DNA from: DOZZ01 sp963792655
GTDB taxonomy: Bacteria; Acidobacteriota; Terriglobia; Bryobacterales; Bryobacteraceae
Assembly: GCA_963792655.1 (NCBI GenBank)
Contig: CAWBWU010000003.1
Location: forward strand, 1,116,001-1,180,000
Direction of reading: 5' to 3'
DNA: 64,000 nucleotides
The stretch's first letter is position 1. Every line of letters begins with the position of its first letter. Below are positions 9,027 to 17,531 of the stretch, in pieces. Both the position numbers and the translations under genes were made by a program. The notes beneath the pieces were generated by a model. The model saw nothing but the letters and a program-made list of their open reading frames with translations, did no database searches and was not told where the DNA came from.

Positions 9027-10400
9027 ATGCACGAAGTTTGCTTCGACGGCAGCTACGTGGCTTGGCGCGAGCAGGCGCGCAGTCTTCTGGCGCTCAACAC
9101 TGAGCCGGGCGCGCTGTTGTGGTCGGCAGGCACGGGGCAAGCTGGATTCGATCTTTCAACACCCACCCCATCGCAAGCGCGGCCGAGGAACTTTCGGGTG
9201 CCCAAGGAGTTCCTTGCTGCTGCCGAATCGGTCAGTTGCCATCGTGATGAAGACCGGTGGGCGTTGCTCTATCGCGTGTTGTTCCGCATGGCGAATGGCG
9301 AGCCGCACCTGTGGCAAATCGAATCAGACGCCGATATCATCCGCGTGAAACGCATGGCGCATGCTGTTTCGCGCGACATGCACAAGATGCGCGCGTTCGT
9401 GCGGTTCCGTAAGGTGAATGACGATTACATTGCGTGGCATCGTCCCGATCACCACATCGTCGAAGCCAACGCGCCCTTTTTTGTGAGGCGCTTCGGCGCT
9501 ATGCGCTGGGCCATCCTGACTCCGGAACGCAGCGCTTACTGGGACACGCAAGAGCTGCGCTTCGGGCCCGGTCTTCCCCGCTCCGCCGCACCGGCAGAAG
9601 ACGATCTGGAAGAACTCTGGCTCGCGTACTATGCGTCCATCTTCAACCCGGCGCGGGTGAAGATTGCGGCGATGAAAGCAGAACTGCCGGTGCGCCACTG
9701 GAGCACGCTGCCCGAAGCCGCGCTGATTCCAGGGCTGCTGCTCGAAGCCGATTCGCGTGTGCAGCAGATGGCTGCGTCGCAACCGGCATCCGCGCAGGCG
9801 CTGGTCCCGGCGCATGCATCGTTGCCCGTGTTGAATCGCGCGCTGGCGGAATGCACGGCCTGCCCGCTCTATCGTTGCGCCGCGCGTGTCGTCCCGGGTG
9901 AAGGGCCGGAGCATGCGCGCGTCGTGGTTGTGGGTGAACAGCCGGGCGATGTTGAAGATCAACATGGCCGTCCATTCATCGGACCCGCAGGCCAGTTGCT
10001 CGACCGTGCGCTGGCGGATGCGGGCGTCGATCGCACTCAGCTTTATCTCACGAATGCGGTCAAGCATTTCAAGTTCGAAGAGCGCGGCAAGCGGCGCATC
10101 CACCAAAAGCCGAACGGAGCAGAAGTGAACGCGTGCAGACCGTGGCTCGAAGCAGAGATTGAAGCAGTCCAGCCGCAACTGCTGGTGTGCCTCGGTGCAA
10201 CTGCGGCGCGATCGCTGCTGGGCCGCGACGTGAAGATCCAATCGGAGCGCGGCCAATTTCTGCCGCATCATCGCGCGGCTGAAATTTTCGTGACCATGCA
10301 TCCATCAGCGCTGCTGCGCATGCCGGACCCGGCTTTACGCGAAGCCGAGTACGCGCGCTTCGTGGATGACTGGCGCCTCGTCGGCGCACGCCTGCAGTAA
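9027..10400 (+). CDS. DUF4130 - UdgX-type uracil-DNA glycosylase fusion
   Basis: 457 residues in two parts. Residues 1-250 match the DUF4130 'probable DNA metabolism' domain (SRDMHKMRAFVRFRK, HRPDHHIVEANAPFFVRRF). Residues about 270-457 are a family-4-like uracil-DNA glycosylase with ECTACPLYRCA and later cysteines for a 4Fe-4S cluster, the GEQPGD motif (Glu304), a KRRIH loop with His359, and HPSALLR near the end. GEQPG plus KRRIH is the hallmark of UdgX, where the loop His attaches covalently to the DNA after uracil removal. It is coupled to the radical-SAM gene (3-bp gap). The two proteins probably form one repair or damage-processing module. Confidence 0.9.
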   Translation: MHEVCFDGSYVAWREQARSLLALNTEPGALLWSAGTGQAGFDLSTPTPSQARPRNFRVPKEFLAAAESVSCHRDEDRWALLYRVLFRMANGEPHLWQIESDADIIRVKRMAHAVSRDMHKMRAFVRFRKVNDDYIAWHRPDHHIVEANAPFFVRRFGAMRWAILTPERSAYWDTQELRFGPGLPRSAAPAEDDLEELWLAYYASIFNPARVKIAAMKAELPVRHWSTLPEAALIPGLLLEADSRVQQMAASQPASAQALVPAHASLPVLNRALAECTACPLYRCAARVVPGEGPEHARVVVVGEQPGDVEDQHGRPFIGPAGQLLDRALADAGVDRTQLYLTNAVKHFKFEERGKRRIHQKPNGAEVNACRPWLEAEIEAVQPQLLVCLGATAARSLLGRDVKIQSERGQFLPHHRAAEIFVTMHPSALLRMPDPALREAEYARFVDDWRLVGARLQ

Positions 10401-10413
10401 GATAATCGCTGCT

Positions 10414-10872
10414 ATGCGTTGCGTGATCGTGGGTTTGATGTGCTGCTTCTTGCTGGCGTGCTCGAAAACTACGCAAGCACCGCCCGCGATTGAAGAGACC
10501 AAAGCGCCGCCGCCGGACGAGTCGCGCAAGTTCCCGCTGGCGGATCAGGTATCGACCAAGATCGTTCCCGACCACCTGCTCGGAAAGAAATTTCTGCCCG
10601 GCGGCAATCTGGCCGAGTACAAAAGCGGCGCGCAGACTTACCAGGTATTTCTGATTCACGCGCCCGACGCGCAGAAGGCCGCGTTCCTCCTGACGGATTG
10701 GCGCGACGCGCTGACCAAACCCGAGTATCTGGCCAGCATGGGCGGCTATTATGGCATGGATAACGGCACGCCCGTTTACGTGTTTGCCAAGGGCGCGTAC
10801 CTTGCCGGCTGGGTCGGTCTGACGAAAGAGAAAGCCGACGTACTGGCCCGGCAACTCGCGGCGAAACTCTAG
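10414..10872 (+). CDS. Lipoprotein of unknown function
   Basis: Not recognised. ATG 10414 gives MRCVIVGLMCCFLLACSK: a short signal peptide with lipobox LLAC and Cys at residue 16, so the protein should be lipid-anchored. After a Pro-rich linker (APPAIEETKAPPP) comes a compact domain of about 110 residues with GGNLAEYKSG and ASMGGYYGMDNGTPVYVFAKG. It starts 13 bp after the UdgX fusion and may share its transcript, but nothing in the sequence links it to DNA repair. Confidence 0.7.
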   Translation: MRCVIVGLMCCFLLACSKTTQAPPAIEETKAPPPDESRKFPLADQVSTKIVPDHLLGKKFLPGGNLAEYKSGAQTYQVFLIHAPDAQKAAFLLTDWRDALTKPEYLASMGGYYGMDNGTPVYVFAKGAYLAGWVGLTKEKADVLARQLAAKL

Positions 10873-10971
10873 CGTTCGTCCGCGTTTGTAAATCGAAGTT
10901 CATCATTACGAGCTGGGAACGCGCACGCGGTTTCGAGCGTTAGCATAGTGAGGGAAGGACGCAAACTCCCT

Positions 10972-11856
10972 ATGGCAATTGGTCTCGGTCTCATCAAGAA
11001 CATCAAGTCGGCGATCAGCAATTTGAATCCCGAGAAGGTGCGCGTCAGCGTAAACCGGCAAGTGCTGCTCGGCCTCGTAGCGGACTCCGATCAGGACTAT
11101 GCTCGAATGGCTGATGCATTCGTGCCGTGGAACTCTCCTGAGCGCGAGACGGGGTTGAGGCAATTGCTCCGGTTGCGCAGCGGCTCGTCGGCAACCGCCG
11201 CCGATATTTTGATTTACCCCGAGGGAGTGCAAGCACCGAAAGACGCTTACACGTTCTATCCCAACAAATTGAACACGACGATCGAAGCAATCCTGGATGG
11301 CCGCAGCGATCTGGAACTGCCGCTCGCGCGCGCGTTTCCCGTGTTCCGAAGCTGCGTGGTCGACCGTATTATCAAGCGCATCTCGCGAGAGAACGCATTC
11401 TTTTCGATTGTGACGGCGTTGCCCGATATGATTCCGAGCCTGATCGAACTGCCTTGGGCCGTGGGCGAGTTCGCGTCCGACACAGCATTCCTGACAGTCA
11501 ATCAGGTGCGCATGTCGTTTGAGATCGCGGCCGCGCACGGACGGGAAGTCGGTTATCAGCACCAGAAGGCAGAGATCGCGGGCATTGTGGCCAGCGCGTT
11601 CGGGTGGCGAGCGATTGCTCGCGAGCTGGTGGGCAAAGTTCCTTTCGGCGGCGGGCTGGTTTTAAAGGGCGGCATCGCATACGCCGGTACGTTCGTCGTG
11701 GGGCGCGGCATCGAGCGGCTTCTGCAGGTAGGCAGCAAGTACAGCGACTCGGAACGCAAAGACTTATTCGATAAGGCTTATGAGATAGGCAAGTCGGTCA
11801 GCCAGACGGTGGCGGCATCATTGCGCGCGCGAAAGGCTGGCAAGGCGGCCAATTGA
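10972..11856 (+). CDS. Hypothetical protein, possibly DUF697-like
   Basis: About 294 residues from ATG 10972 (MAIGLGLIKNIKSAISNLNP); an upstream in-frame codon at 10948 would add eight residues. The first half is soluble (PEKVRVSVNRQVLLGLVADS). The second half has hydrophobic, Gly-rich helices (FSIVTALPDMIPSLIELPW, FGGGLVLKGGIAYAGTFVVG) that resemble the DUF697 membrane-associated domain found in some GTPase-linked proteins. No GTP-binding motif is present. It is followed by the glycine-zipper gene after 10 bp. Function unknown; the DUF697 comparison is tentative. Confidence 0.6.
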   Translation: MAIGLGLIKNIKSAISNLNPEKVRVSVNRQVLLGLVADSDQDYARMADAFVPWNSPERETGLRQLLRLRSGSSATAADILIYPEGVQAPKDAYTFYPNKLNTTIEAILDGRSDLELPLARAFPVFRSCVVDRIIKRISRENAFFSIVTALPDMIPSLIELPWAVGEFASDTAFLTVNQVRMSFEIAAAHGREVGYQHQKAEIAGIVASAFGWRAIARELVGKVPFGGGLVLKGGIAYAGTFVVGRGIERLLQVGSKYSDSERKDLFDKAYEIGKSVSQTVAASLRARKAGKAAN

Positions 11857-11866
11857 GGGAAAAAAT

Positions 11867-12679
11867 ATGACCAGGAAATATGTAATCGCGGGCGCGATGT
11901 TGGCAGCAGTCGGGCTTGCCAGCGCCGATACTCTGCGCTTGAAAGACGGCACGGTGCTGCAAGGCACATTCCTTGGCGGCAGTGCGCGCGAAGTCCGTTT
12001 CGATAATGGCGAGAGCGTCAGGACGTATCCGGTCGATCAGGTGCGCACGCTCGAATTCCAGTCGGGCGGTAACCATGACAGTGCGTCGGGCGAAGTGCCT
12101 CGCATGCGGCGCTCGGGCGGTTCTTATAACGACTCTGAGCCGCGGCCTTCGTACAGCGATGCGCCTGCGCCGAGCTACGGCGAAGTTCCGTCTGGCACGA
12201 TGATCACTGTCCGCATGATCGATCCAGTGGATTCACGTAGCGCGCAACTGGGTCAGACGTTCGCGGCGAGCGTGGACGAACCGGTGATGTCGAATGGACA
12301 GACCCTGATTCCGCGCGGCGCCGATGTAGTGGTGAAGCTTGTGGAAGACAAGCAGTCCGGCCGCATTGCCGGCCAGACAGAGCTCGGACTTGCGCTGGCG
12401 AGCATTCGCGTGAACGGCCGCATGGTGGACTTCACATCCGAAGAAGTGCAAGAGCGCAGCAGTTCGCGCGGCTCGAGAAGTGCGAAGACTATCGGCGGTG
12501 GCACAGCACTGGGCGCCATCATCGGCGGCATCGCCGGCGGTGGACGTGGCGCAGCAATCGGCGCCGCCTCAGGCGCAGCAGTCGGAACCGGCGCGGAACT
12601 GGCGACAAAAGGCCAGCGCGTGAAGGTGCCATCGGAGACCAGGTTAAGTTTCCGGGTGAGTTCGGCCGTTCGTCTGTAA
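11867..12679 (+). CDS. Secreted glycine-zipper protein
   Basis: 270 residues. The signal peptide is MTRKYVIAGAMLAAVGLASA. Residues 20-60 form a small beta module (DTLRLKDGTVLQGTFLGG) common in secreted acidobacterial proteins. A low-complexity Ser/Pro/Tyr linker follows, then a domain with TVRMIDPVDSRSAQLGQTFAASV, and last a glycine-zipper membrane segment near residues 205-240 (GGGTALGAIIGGIAGGGRG). Such zippers insert in or span the outer membrane. It likely resides in the cell envelope. No enzymatic motif seen. Confidence 0.7.
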   Translation: MTRKYVIAGAMLAAVGLASADTLRLKDGTVLQGTFLGGSAREVRFDNGESVRTYPVDQVRTLEFQSGGNHDSASGEVPRMRRSGGSYNDSEPRPSYSDAPAPSYGEVPSGTMITVRMIDPVDSRSAQLGQTFAASVDEPVMSNGQTLIPRGADVVVKLVEDKQSGRIAGQTELGLALASIRVNGRMVDFTSEEVQERSSSRGSRSAKTIGGGTALGAIIGGIAGGGRGAAIGAASGAAVGTGAELATKGQRVKVPSETRLSFRVSSAVRL

Positions 12680-12684
12680 CCCTT

Positions 12685-12746
12685 GCACCGTCAGGGAGTG
12701 CATCGCTTGATAGCGACTGATGCACTCCCTTACGGTCGTGCCTCTG
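12685..12746. repeat. REP-like palindrome B1, 3' flank of the RAYT gene
   Basis: Imperfect inverted repeat: left arm ACCGTCAGGGAGTGCATC (about 12687-12704), right arm GATGCACTCCCTTACGGT extending into CGTGCCTCTGA (12719-12746). The left end is degenerate compared with B2. The RAYT reading frame ends inside this element: its last codons and the TAA stop are part of the repeat. Confidence 0.8.
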
Positions 12747-13275
12747 AATCAATCTTCTGGTTCAGCTGTTCCTGCCAGTTCTCTTCAAGAAACACTTGCA
12801 TGGGCAGCCCTTGCCCGTGCACGGTGTATTCAATCGCCGCTGCAATGCTTGTGGGGTTCCACAAATAGCGGGTGCTGCCGTGGCGAGACCACCAGCGCTT
12901 TCGAACCAGGTCAGTAGAGCGCAGCGCCCGTGTAGCGTAAGCTTTCAGGCTTGTCATCGCGTGTTCCGGTTTGCAGTCACAATGCAGAACCAGGTGGACA
13001 TGGTTTTCGCGCACATGTGCCGCGCACAACAGCCACTTCCGACAGTTGGCCGTTTCGATGAGAGCTCTCAGAATCACGCGGCGCTGCGGCTCAGCAATCA
13101 CGAACGGAACATCGGTCATCTTCCAATGCGCATGTTGCAGTGCTGCAGTGGATTCACTCAACATCCGGGAACGATAGAGATTGTTGTTTCGATCGACGCT
13201 GCCCTCGCTACACCCATGCAGCCGATGGCCGTAAGCAGAGAAAGTAATCAAATAAGCAAACGGCTGTTCCGGCAC
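12730..13275 (-). CDS. REP-associated tyrosine transposase (RAYT), Y1/HUH family
   Basis: 181-residue single-strand DNA transposase of the TnpA-REP group. The HUH metal motif is HVHLVLH (His92-Val-His94), preceded by CAAHVRENH. The likely catalytic tyrosine is Tyr113 in SLKAYATRAL. A C-terminal region (RKRWWSRHGSTRYLWN) resembles the WWxxxGSxRYLW stretch of this family. The gene sits exactly between two long palindromes of one sequence family (12685-12746 and 13329-13404), the usual layout for RAYTs, which nick and join REP/BIME hairpins. The last residues SEARP and the stop codon are encoded by the flanking palindrome. No frame break, so it is probably functional. Confidence 0.9.
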   Translation of the reverse strand: MPEQPFAYLITFSAYGHRLHGCSEGSVDRNNNLYRSRMLSESTAALQHAHWKMTDVPFVIAEPQRRVILRALIETANCRKWLLCAAHVRENHVHLVLHCDCKPEHAMTSLKAYATRALRSTDLVRKRWWSRHGSTRYLWNPTSIAAAIEYTVHGQGLPMQVFLEENWQEQLNQKIDSEARP

Positions 13276-13328
13276 GGGGAAAGAGTGCCATCTTCAATCG
13301 CTTCGTCTCAGATGCAACCCGACACCCC

Positions 13329-13404
13329 ATTCAGGGGCGCGACCGTAAGGGAGTGCATCAGGTGAGAGCAACTGATGCACTCCCTTACGGTCGCGCCTCT
13401 GAAT
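13329..13404. repeat. REP-like palindrome B2, 5' flank of the RAYT gene
   Basis: Nearly perfect inverted repeat: 33-nt arms 13329-13361 and 13372-13404 match at 32 of 33 positions around a 10-nt spacer (GTGAGAGCAA). The arm core is GCGCGACCGTAAGGGAGTGC. It lies between the RAYT start and the stop of the Gfo/Idh gene. It forms a very stable hairpin as RNA or single-stranded DNA and is the best-preserved copy of the subtype carrying GTGCATC. Confidence 0.88.
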
Positions 13405-13410
13405 CAGTCT

Positions 13411-14762
13411 TTAAACCGTCTCCGGTACAACATAGGGAGGCCGGTAATCTCGGGTCATGAGCTTGGTGGCTTCCTCGTCTCCCTGAATTTGTCCGGTTGC
13501 GGTGTCTAGTTTCAGTTGCCGGCCTACGCGGTAAGCGATGTTTGCCAGATGGCAAAACGCGGCGGACCTGGCTCCGATTTCAATATCCGCATGGAGTGAT
13601 TTGTAGTCGCGGGACTTCACTGCTTCAAGGAAGTTCTTCATGTGGCCGACGGCTTCGTCGCCCGAGCCCGGGGCCGTCATGGTCTGCTCGTATTTTTCCT
13701 TGCCACCGGCGCCTGCTCCGCGGGCCGCTTCGCCACTGACATCTGCTGCCGCACTCTTGTAGATCTGGAACCCGCCCTGGTCCACGACCATGAAGCCCTT
13801 GCTGCCCATAAAGATGTTGCCCACATAGTTGGGTCTTAACGGCGCCAGCGCTCTCGGTCGGCGTGGGCAGGTTACGCACTTCGAACGTCATCTCGACGTC
13901 GCCGAAGTTGAACGATGTCAGCAGCGTGTTGGGCGTCTCCTGATCGTCCTTCCACACGAACTTGCCGCCGGAGGATGTCACGCTCGATGGCCACCCTGCG
14001 CGGCCGAGTCCCCATAGGCCGATATCCATCTCATGCACACCCTGGTTGCCGACGTCTCCATTGCCGGTATCGAAGAACCAGTGCCAGTTGTAAATGAACT
14101 TGTTTTTGCTGAAGGGCTTGTACTGAGCGGGCCCCAGAAACTTATCCCAGTCGACGCCGGGCGGCACCGGCTCATCCGGCGTGTGGCCGATCGAAAAACG
14201 TCTGCGGTAACAGATCCCTTTCACCAGGTAGAGGTCGCCAATCGCGCCATCGCGAATCATCTGCATCGCCTGGATCTTATGCGGAATGCTGCGGCTTTGC
14301 GAACCGACCTGCACCATGCGTCCGTACTTGCGCGCGGCTTCGACCATTTTCCGGCCTCTCGTAGATGTTATGACTCGCCGGCTTTTCGATGTAGACATCT
14401 TTGCCTGCCTGGCACGCCCAGATCGTCGAGAGCGCATGCCAGTGATTGGGCAGCGGCAGCGAGACGGCGTCGATGTCCTTTGACGCGAACATCTCGCGCA
14501 TGTCCTCGAACGTCTTCGGCTCGTAGCCTTTGGCCTTCAGAATTTTGGCGGTCGCACGCTCGCGCGCTGCCTGGTTCACATCGCACACGGCGGCAATGCG
14601 GCACTCGTCCAGGCGGCCGTAAAAATTGATGTGATCGTTCCCGCGCCCGCCCAACCCGACGATGCCGACGTTCACGCGGTCGTTGGCGCCAAGAATGGGA
14701 AAGCGGCTGGTGGCAATCGCAGCAGCGGCGACTTGGGCAAATTGGCGGCGGGTAGAGGTCAT
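13411..14762 (-). CDS. Tat-exported Gfo/Idh/MocA-type oxidoreductase (two frame breaks)
   Basis: NAD(P)-dependent sugar-type oxidoreductase. Start ATG at 14762 gives a twin-arginine signal (TSTRRQFAQVAAAAIA). The Rossmann motif is VGIVGLGGRGNDH, and the family motif EKP (VYIEKPASHN) is intact. The central part has FLGPAQYKPFSKN and NWHWFFDTGNGDVGNQGVHEMD, with the His and Asp typical of catalysis. Frame changes occur near 14350 and near 13825; the pieces join to about 450 residues, a normal length. Many such exported dehydrogenases occur in Acidobacteria and Planctomycetes. Substrate unknown, probably a sugar or inositol derivative. Confidence 0.83.
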
Positions 14763-14831
14763 ATGCAAAGTCAGCATATACCCGCGCACCCTGTTATTCT
14801 GGAACTTACACTTCCCTGAGGTAAATCTGGT

Positions 14832-16094
14832 TTGGCTTTGTTAGAAGGTTGTAAGCATTCCCTCGAAATTACTGTGCCGGTCGACGCTGTTGAGGCGGGC
14901 ACCGCGCGCGCTGCGGCAGAGATTCAGAAGAAGGCGAAGCTGCCTGGCTTCCGTCCTGGTAAAGCGCCACTGAGCATCGTCAAGAAGCAATTCGAAGGCG
15001 ACATCCGTCAGAAAGTGTTGGACGATCTGCTGCCGAAGTATCTTTATGAGGCAGCGGAGAAGGAAAAGCTGCACGTTGTCGGCACGCCGAACGTGAGCGA
15101 CTTGCACTTTCACGATGGCGAACCGCTGCGCTTCAAGGCGGAATTCGAAGTGATGCCGGACGTTGAGCTAGGCGATTATCGCGGCCTTCCGGTGGTTTAC
15201 CAGGACCCTGTCGTCAGCGATGAAGATGTCCAGAAGCGCATCGAAGAGATTCGCGAAACCAAGGCCGAGCAGGTAAATGTTGACCCGCGGCCGCTCGAGA
15301 CTGGCGACTTGGCAGTGCTCTCACTCGACAGTCTGTCGGGCACCGAAGAGCCTGTGCATAGCGATGAAGTGGTGATTGAAATCGGCGGCAAGGACACGCT
15401 CGAAGGATTTTCGGAAAACCTGCGAGGCATGTCGCCCGGCGATGAAGCCGATATCGAAATCACCTACCCGGAAGAATACGGGCAGGAAAAGCTGGCCGGA
15501 CGCACGGTTAAATTCCACGTCAAGCTGAACGGCGTTCGTAAAAAAGAGCTGCCCGAATTGAACGATGAATTCGCGAAAGACATGGGCGATTTCCGCGGCT
15601 TCGACGAGTTCCGCGATGCCATACGCAAAGCCATTTTTGCGCAGCGGCAGAACGAAGCGCAGCAGGAAGCGAAGAACAAACTGATCGACGTGCTGGTGGA
15701 CCGGCACGAATTCCCGGTTCCCGAAACACTGGTCGATAACCAGATTCGCAGCCGTGTCGAGCAACGCCTGATGACGCTGCAACAGCAGGGCGTGGACCCG
15801 CGGCATCTCAATCTTGACTGGAACAAGGTCAAAGAAGCGCAGCACGAACAGGCGCTGCGGGAAGTGCGCGCATCGCTGCTGCTCGGCAAAGTCGCTGAAC
15901 GCGAATCCATCGCCTCTACCCAGGAAGAGGTCGATCGCGAAGTGGAGCGGATCGCCCGGCAGGAGCGCGAGCCCGTGCTGGTAACCCGGCAGCGGCTCGA
16001 AAAAGATGGGACGCTCCGCCGTATTGCTGCGCACATCGCAACCGAGAAGACGATTAACGTACTGTTTGAACACGCGACAAAGTCGGCCGAATAG
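14832..16094 (+). CDS. tig: Trigger factor (ribosome-associated chaperone, peptidyl-prolyl isomerase)
   Basis: 420 residues, intact. The N-terminal ribosome-binding domain has the signature LPGFRPGKAPLSIVKK near residue 37. The FKBP-like domain (DLAVLSLDSLSG, SPGDEADIEITYPEEYG) and the long C-terminal helical arm follow. The start is TTG with GAGG about 11 bases upstream; the first coding residues MALLEGCKHSLEITV align with the usual N-terminus. It precedes clpX and lon, as is common in bacteria, but no clpP lies in between. Confidence 0.93.
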   Translation: MALLEGCKHSLEITVPVDAVEAGTARAAAEIQKKAKLPGFRPGKAPLSIVKKQFEGDIRQKVLDDLLPKYLYEAAEKEKLHVVGTPNVSDLHFHDGEPLRFKAEFEVMPDVELGDYRGLPVVYQDPVVSDEDVQKRIEEIRETKAEQVNVDPRPLETGDLAVLSLDSLSGTEEPVHSDEVVIEIGGKDTLEGFSENLRGMSPGDEADIEITYPEEYGQEKLAGRTVKFHVKLNGVRKKELPELNDEFAKDMGDFRGFDEFRDAIRKAIFAQRQNEAQQEAKNKLIDVLVDRHEFPVPETLVDNQIRSRVEQRLMTLQQQGVDPRHLNLDWNKVKEAQHEQALREVRASLLLGKVAERESIASTQEEVDREVERIARQEREPVLVTRQRLEKDGTLRRIAAHIATEKTINVLFEHATKSAE

Positions 16095-16176
16095 CGCCAC
16101 TACCCCCAGAATCGTGGTGTCCGATTGATTACGCCCTGTAATCAGGCGATAATGAAGTCGTGTTCGGAGGAAATGC

Positions 16177-17461
16177 TTGAAGCGTGCCGGATCGGATGAC
16201 ACTCTACGCTGCTCGTTCTGCCACAAAAGCCAGGACGTAGTCGGCAAGCTGATTTCCTCACCCAGCGATTATCCAAGGGCTTACATTTGCGATGAATGTA
16301 TCGCGGTGTGTAACTCGATTCTCGAGGACGACAAAACAGACATTCCTTCCGCGGCGCAGGCGCCAAGATGCCCAAGCCTCTGGAAGTCAAAGAGTTCCTG
16401 GATCAATATGTGATCGGCCAGGAAGGCACCAAGAAGAAGCTCTCGGTTGCTGTCTACAACCACTCCAAGCGCGTGCACCTCAACCGCATGCGGTCACCTG
16501 AAGTCGAACTCTCCAAATCGAACATCCTGCTGATTGGGCCGACCGGCACCGGGAAGACGTTGCTGGCGCAGACGTTAGCGCGCATTCTCGACGTGCCTTT
16601 CGCGATTGTCGACGCAACCACGCTGACTGAAGCGGGCTACGTCGGCGAAGACGTCGAGAACATCATCCTGAAACTTTTGCAGGCAGCCGACGGAGATGTG
16701 CAACGTTGCCAGCAGGGAATCATCTATATCGATGAGATCGATAAGATTTGCCGAAAGGATGAGAACCCCTCCATCACTCGCGACGTTTCGGGTGAGGGAG
16801 TGCAGCAGGCGTTACTGAAGATTCTGGAAGGCACGGTCGCGAACGTGCCGCCGCAGGGTGGCCGCAAGCATCCGCATCAGGAGTTCACCCCGGTGGATAC
16901 TACGAACATCCTGTTTATTTGCGGCGGGGCGTTCGTTGGTTTGGAAAAGGTGATTGCGCGGCGCGTGGGCAAGAGATCGATGGGCTTTCTGACTGAGGAG
17001 CAGCAGGCAATCGGCTGCGAATCCGAAGACCATCGGAATCAGCGGCCACCGCGACCTGGATCTGTCTGTCGCAGTTGCAGCCGATCGACCTGATGAAGTT
17101 CGGGTTCATTCCGGAATTCATCGGCCGTATGCCTGTGATCGCGACCTTGGAAGATCTGGACAAGCAGGCGCTCGTGCAGATTCTGACCAAGCCGAAGAAC
17201 GCCATCATCAAGCAGTATCAGAAACTGCTCGAGTACGAAAACGTTCGCCTGAAGTTCACGGACGACGCTCTGGAAGCCATCGCCGTACTGGCCATGGAGC
17301 GCAAGGTGGGGGCTCGCGGATTGCGGATGATCATCGAGGATCTGATGTTAGACTTGATGTACTACCTGCCCTCGTATAAGAAGATCCGGGAATTCCAGGT
17401 GACCCGCGAGATGGTGCTGTCCCAGAAGATCAGTTTGACGCTGCTCGAAAAAGCAGGTTAA
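16177..17461 (+). CDS. clpX: ClpX, ATP-binding unfoldase of the ClpXP protease (frame breaks)
   Basis: AAA+ unfoldase. The N-terminal zinc-binding domain is complete (CSFC, then CDEC-type motif ICDECIAVC at residues 12-45), starting from TTG 16177. After a frame change near 16360 comes EVKEFLDQYVIGQ, then Walker A GPTGTGKT, Walker B IIYIDEIDKI and the sensor region. A second break lies between about 17010 and 17070, before PIDLMKFGFIPEFIGRMPV, followed by the C-terminal small domain. Joined length is about 428 residues, normal for ClpX. The gene should be needed for normal growth, so the breaks are more likely sequence errors than true inactivation. Confidence 0.88.
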
Positions 17462-17531
17462 GCCGCCTGCTCGTTTGCGGGGCTAGTTCTTTCGAATTCT
17501 TTTCCATCTCCGCTTATCAGGGGATAAATTA

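Noticed and set aside
9324..10301. Long minus-strand ORF opposite the UdgX fusion
   Set aside because: Cys/His/Arg-rich shadow without motifs, while the plus strand has a full set of glycosylase motifs.
12796..13365. A plus-strand ORF opposite the RAYT gene
   Set aside because: Shadow of the RAYT on the other strand with no recognisable domain.
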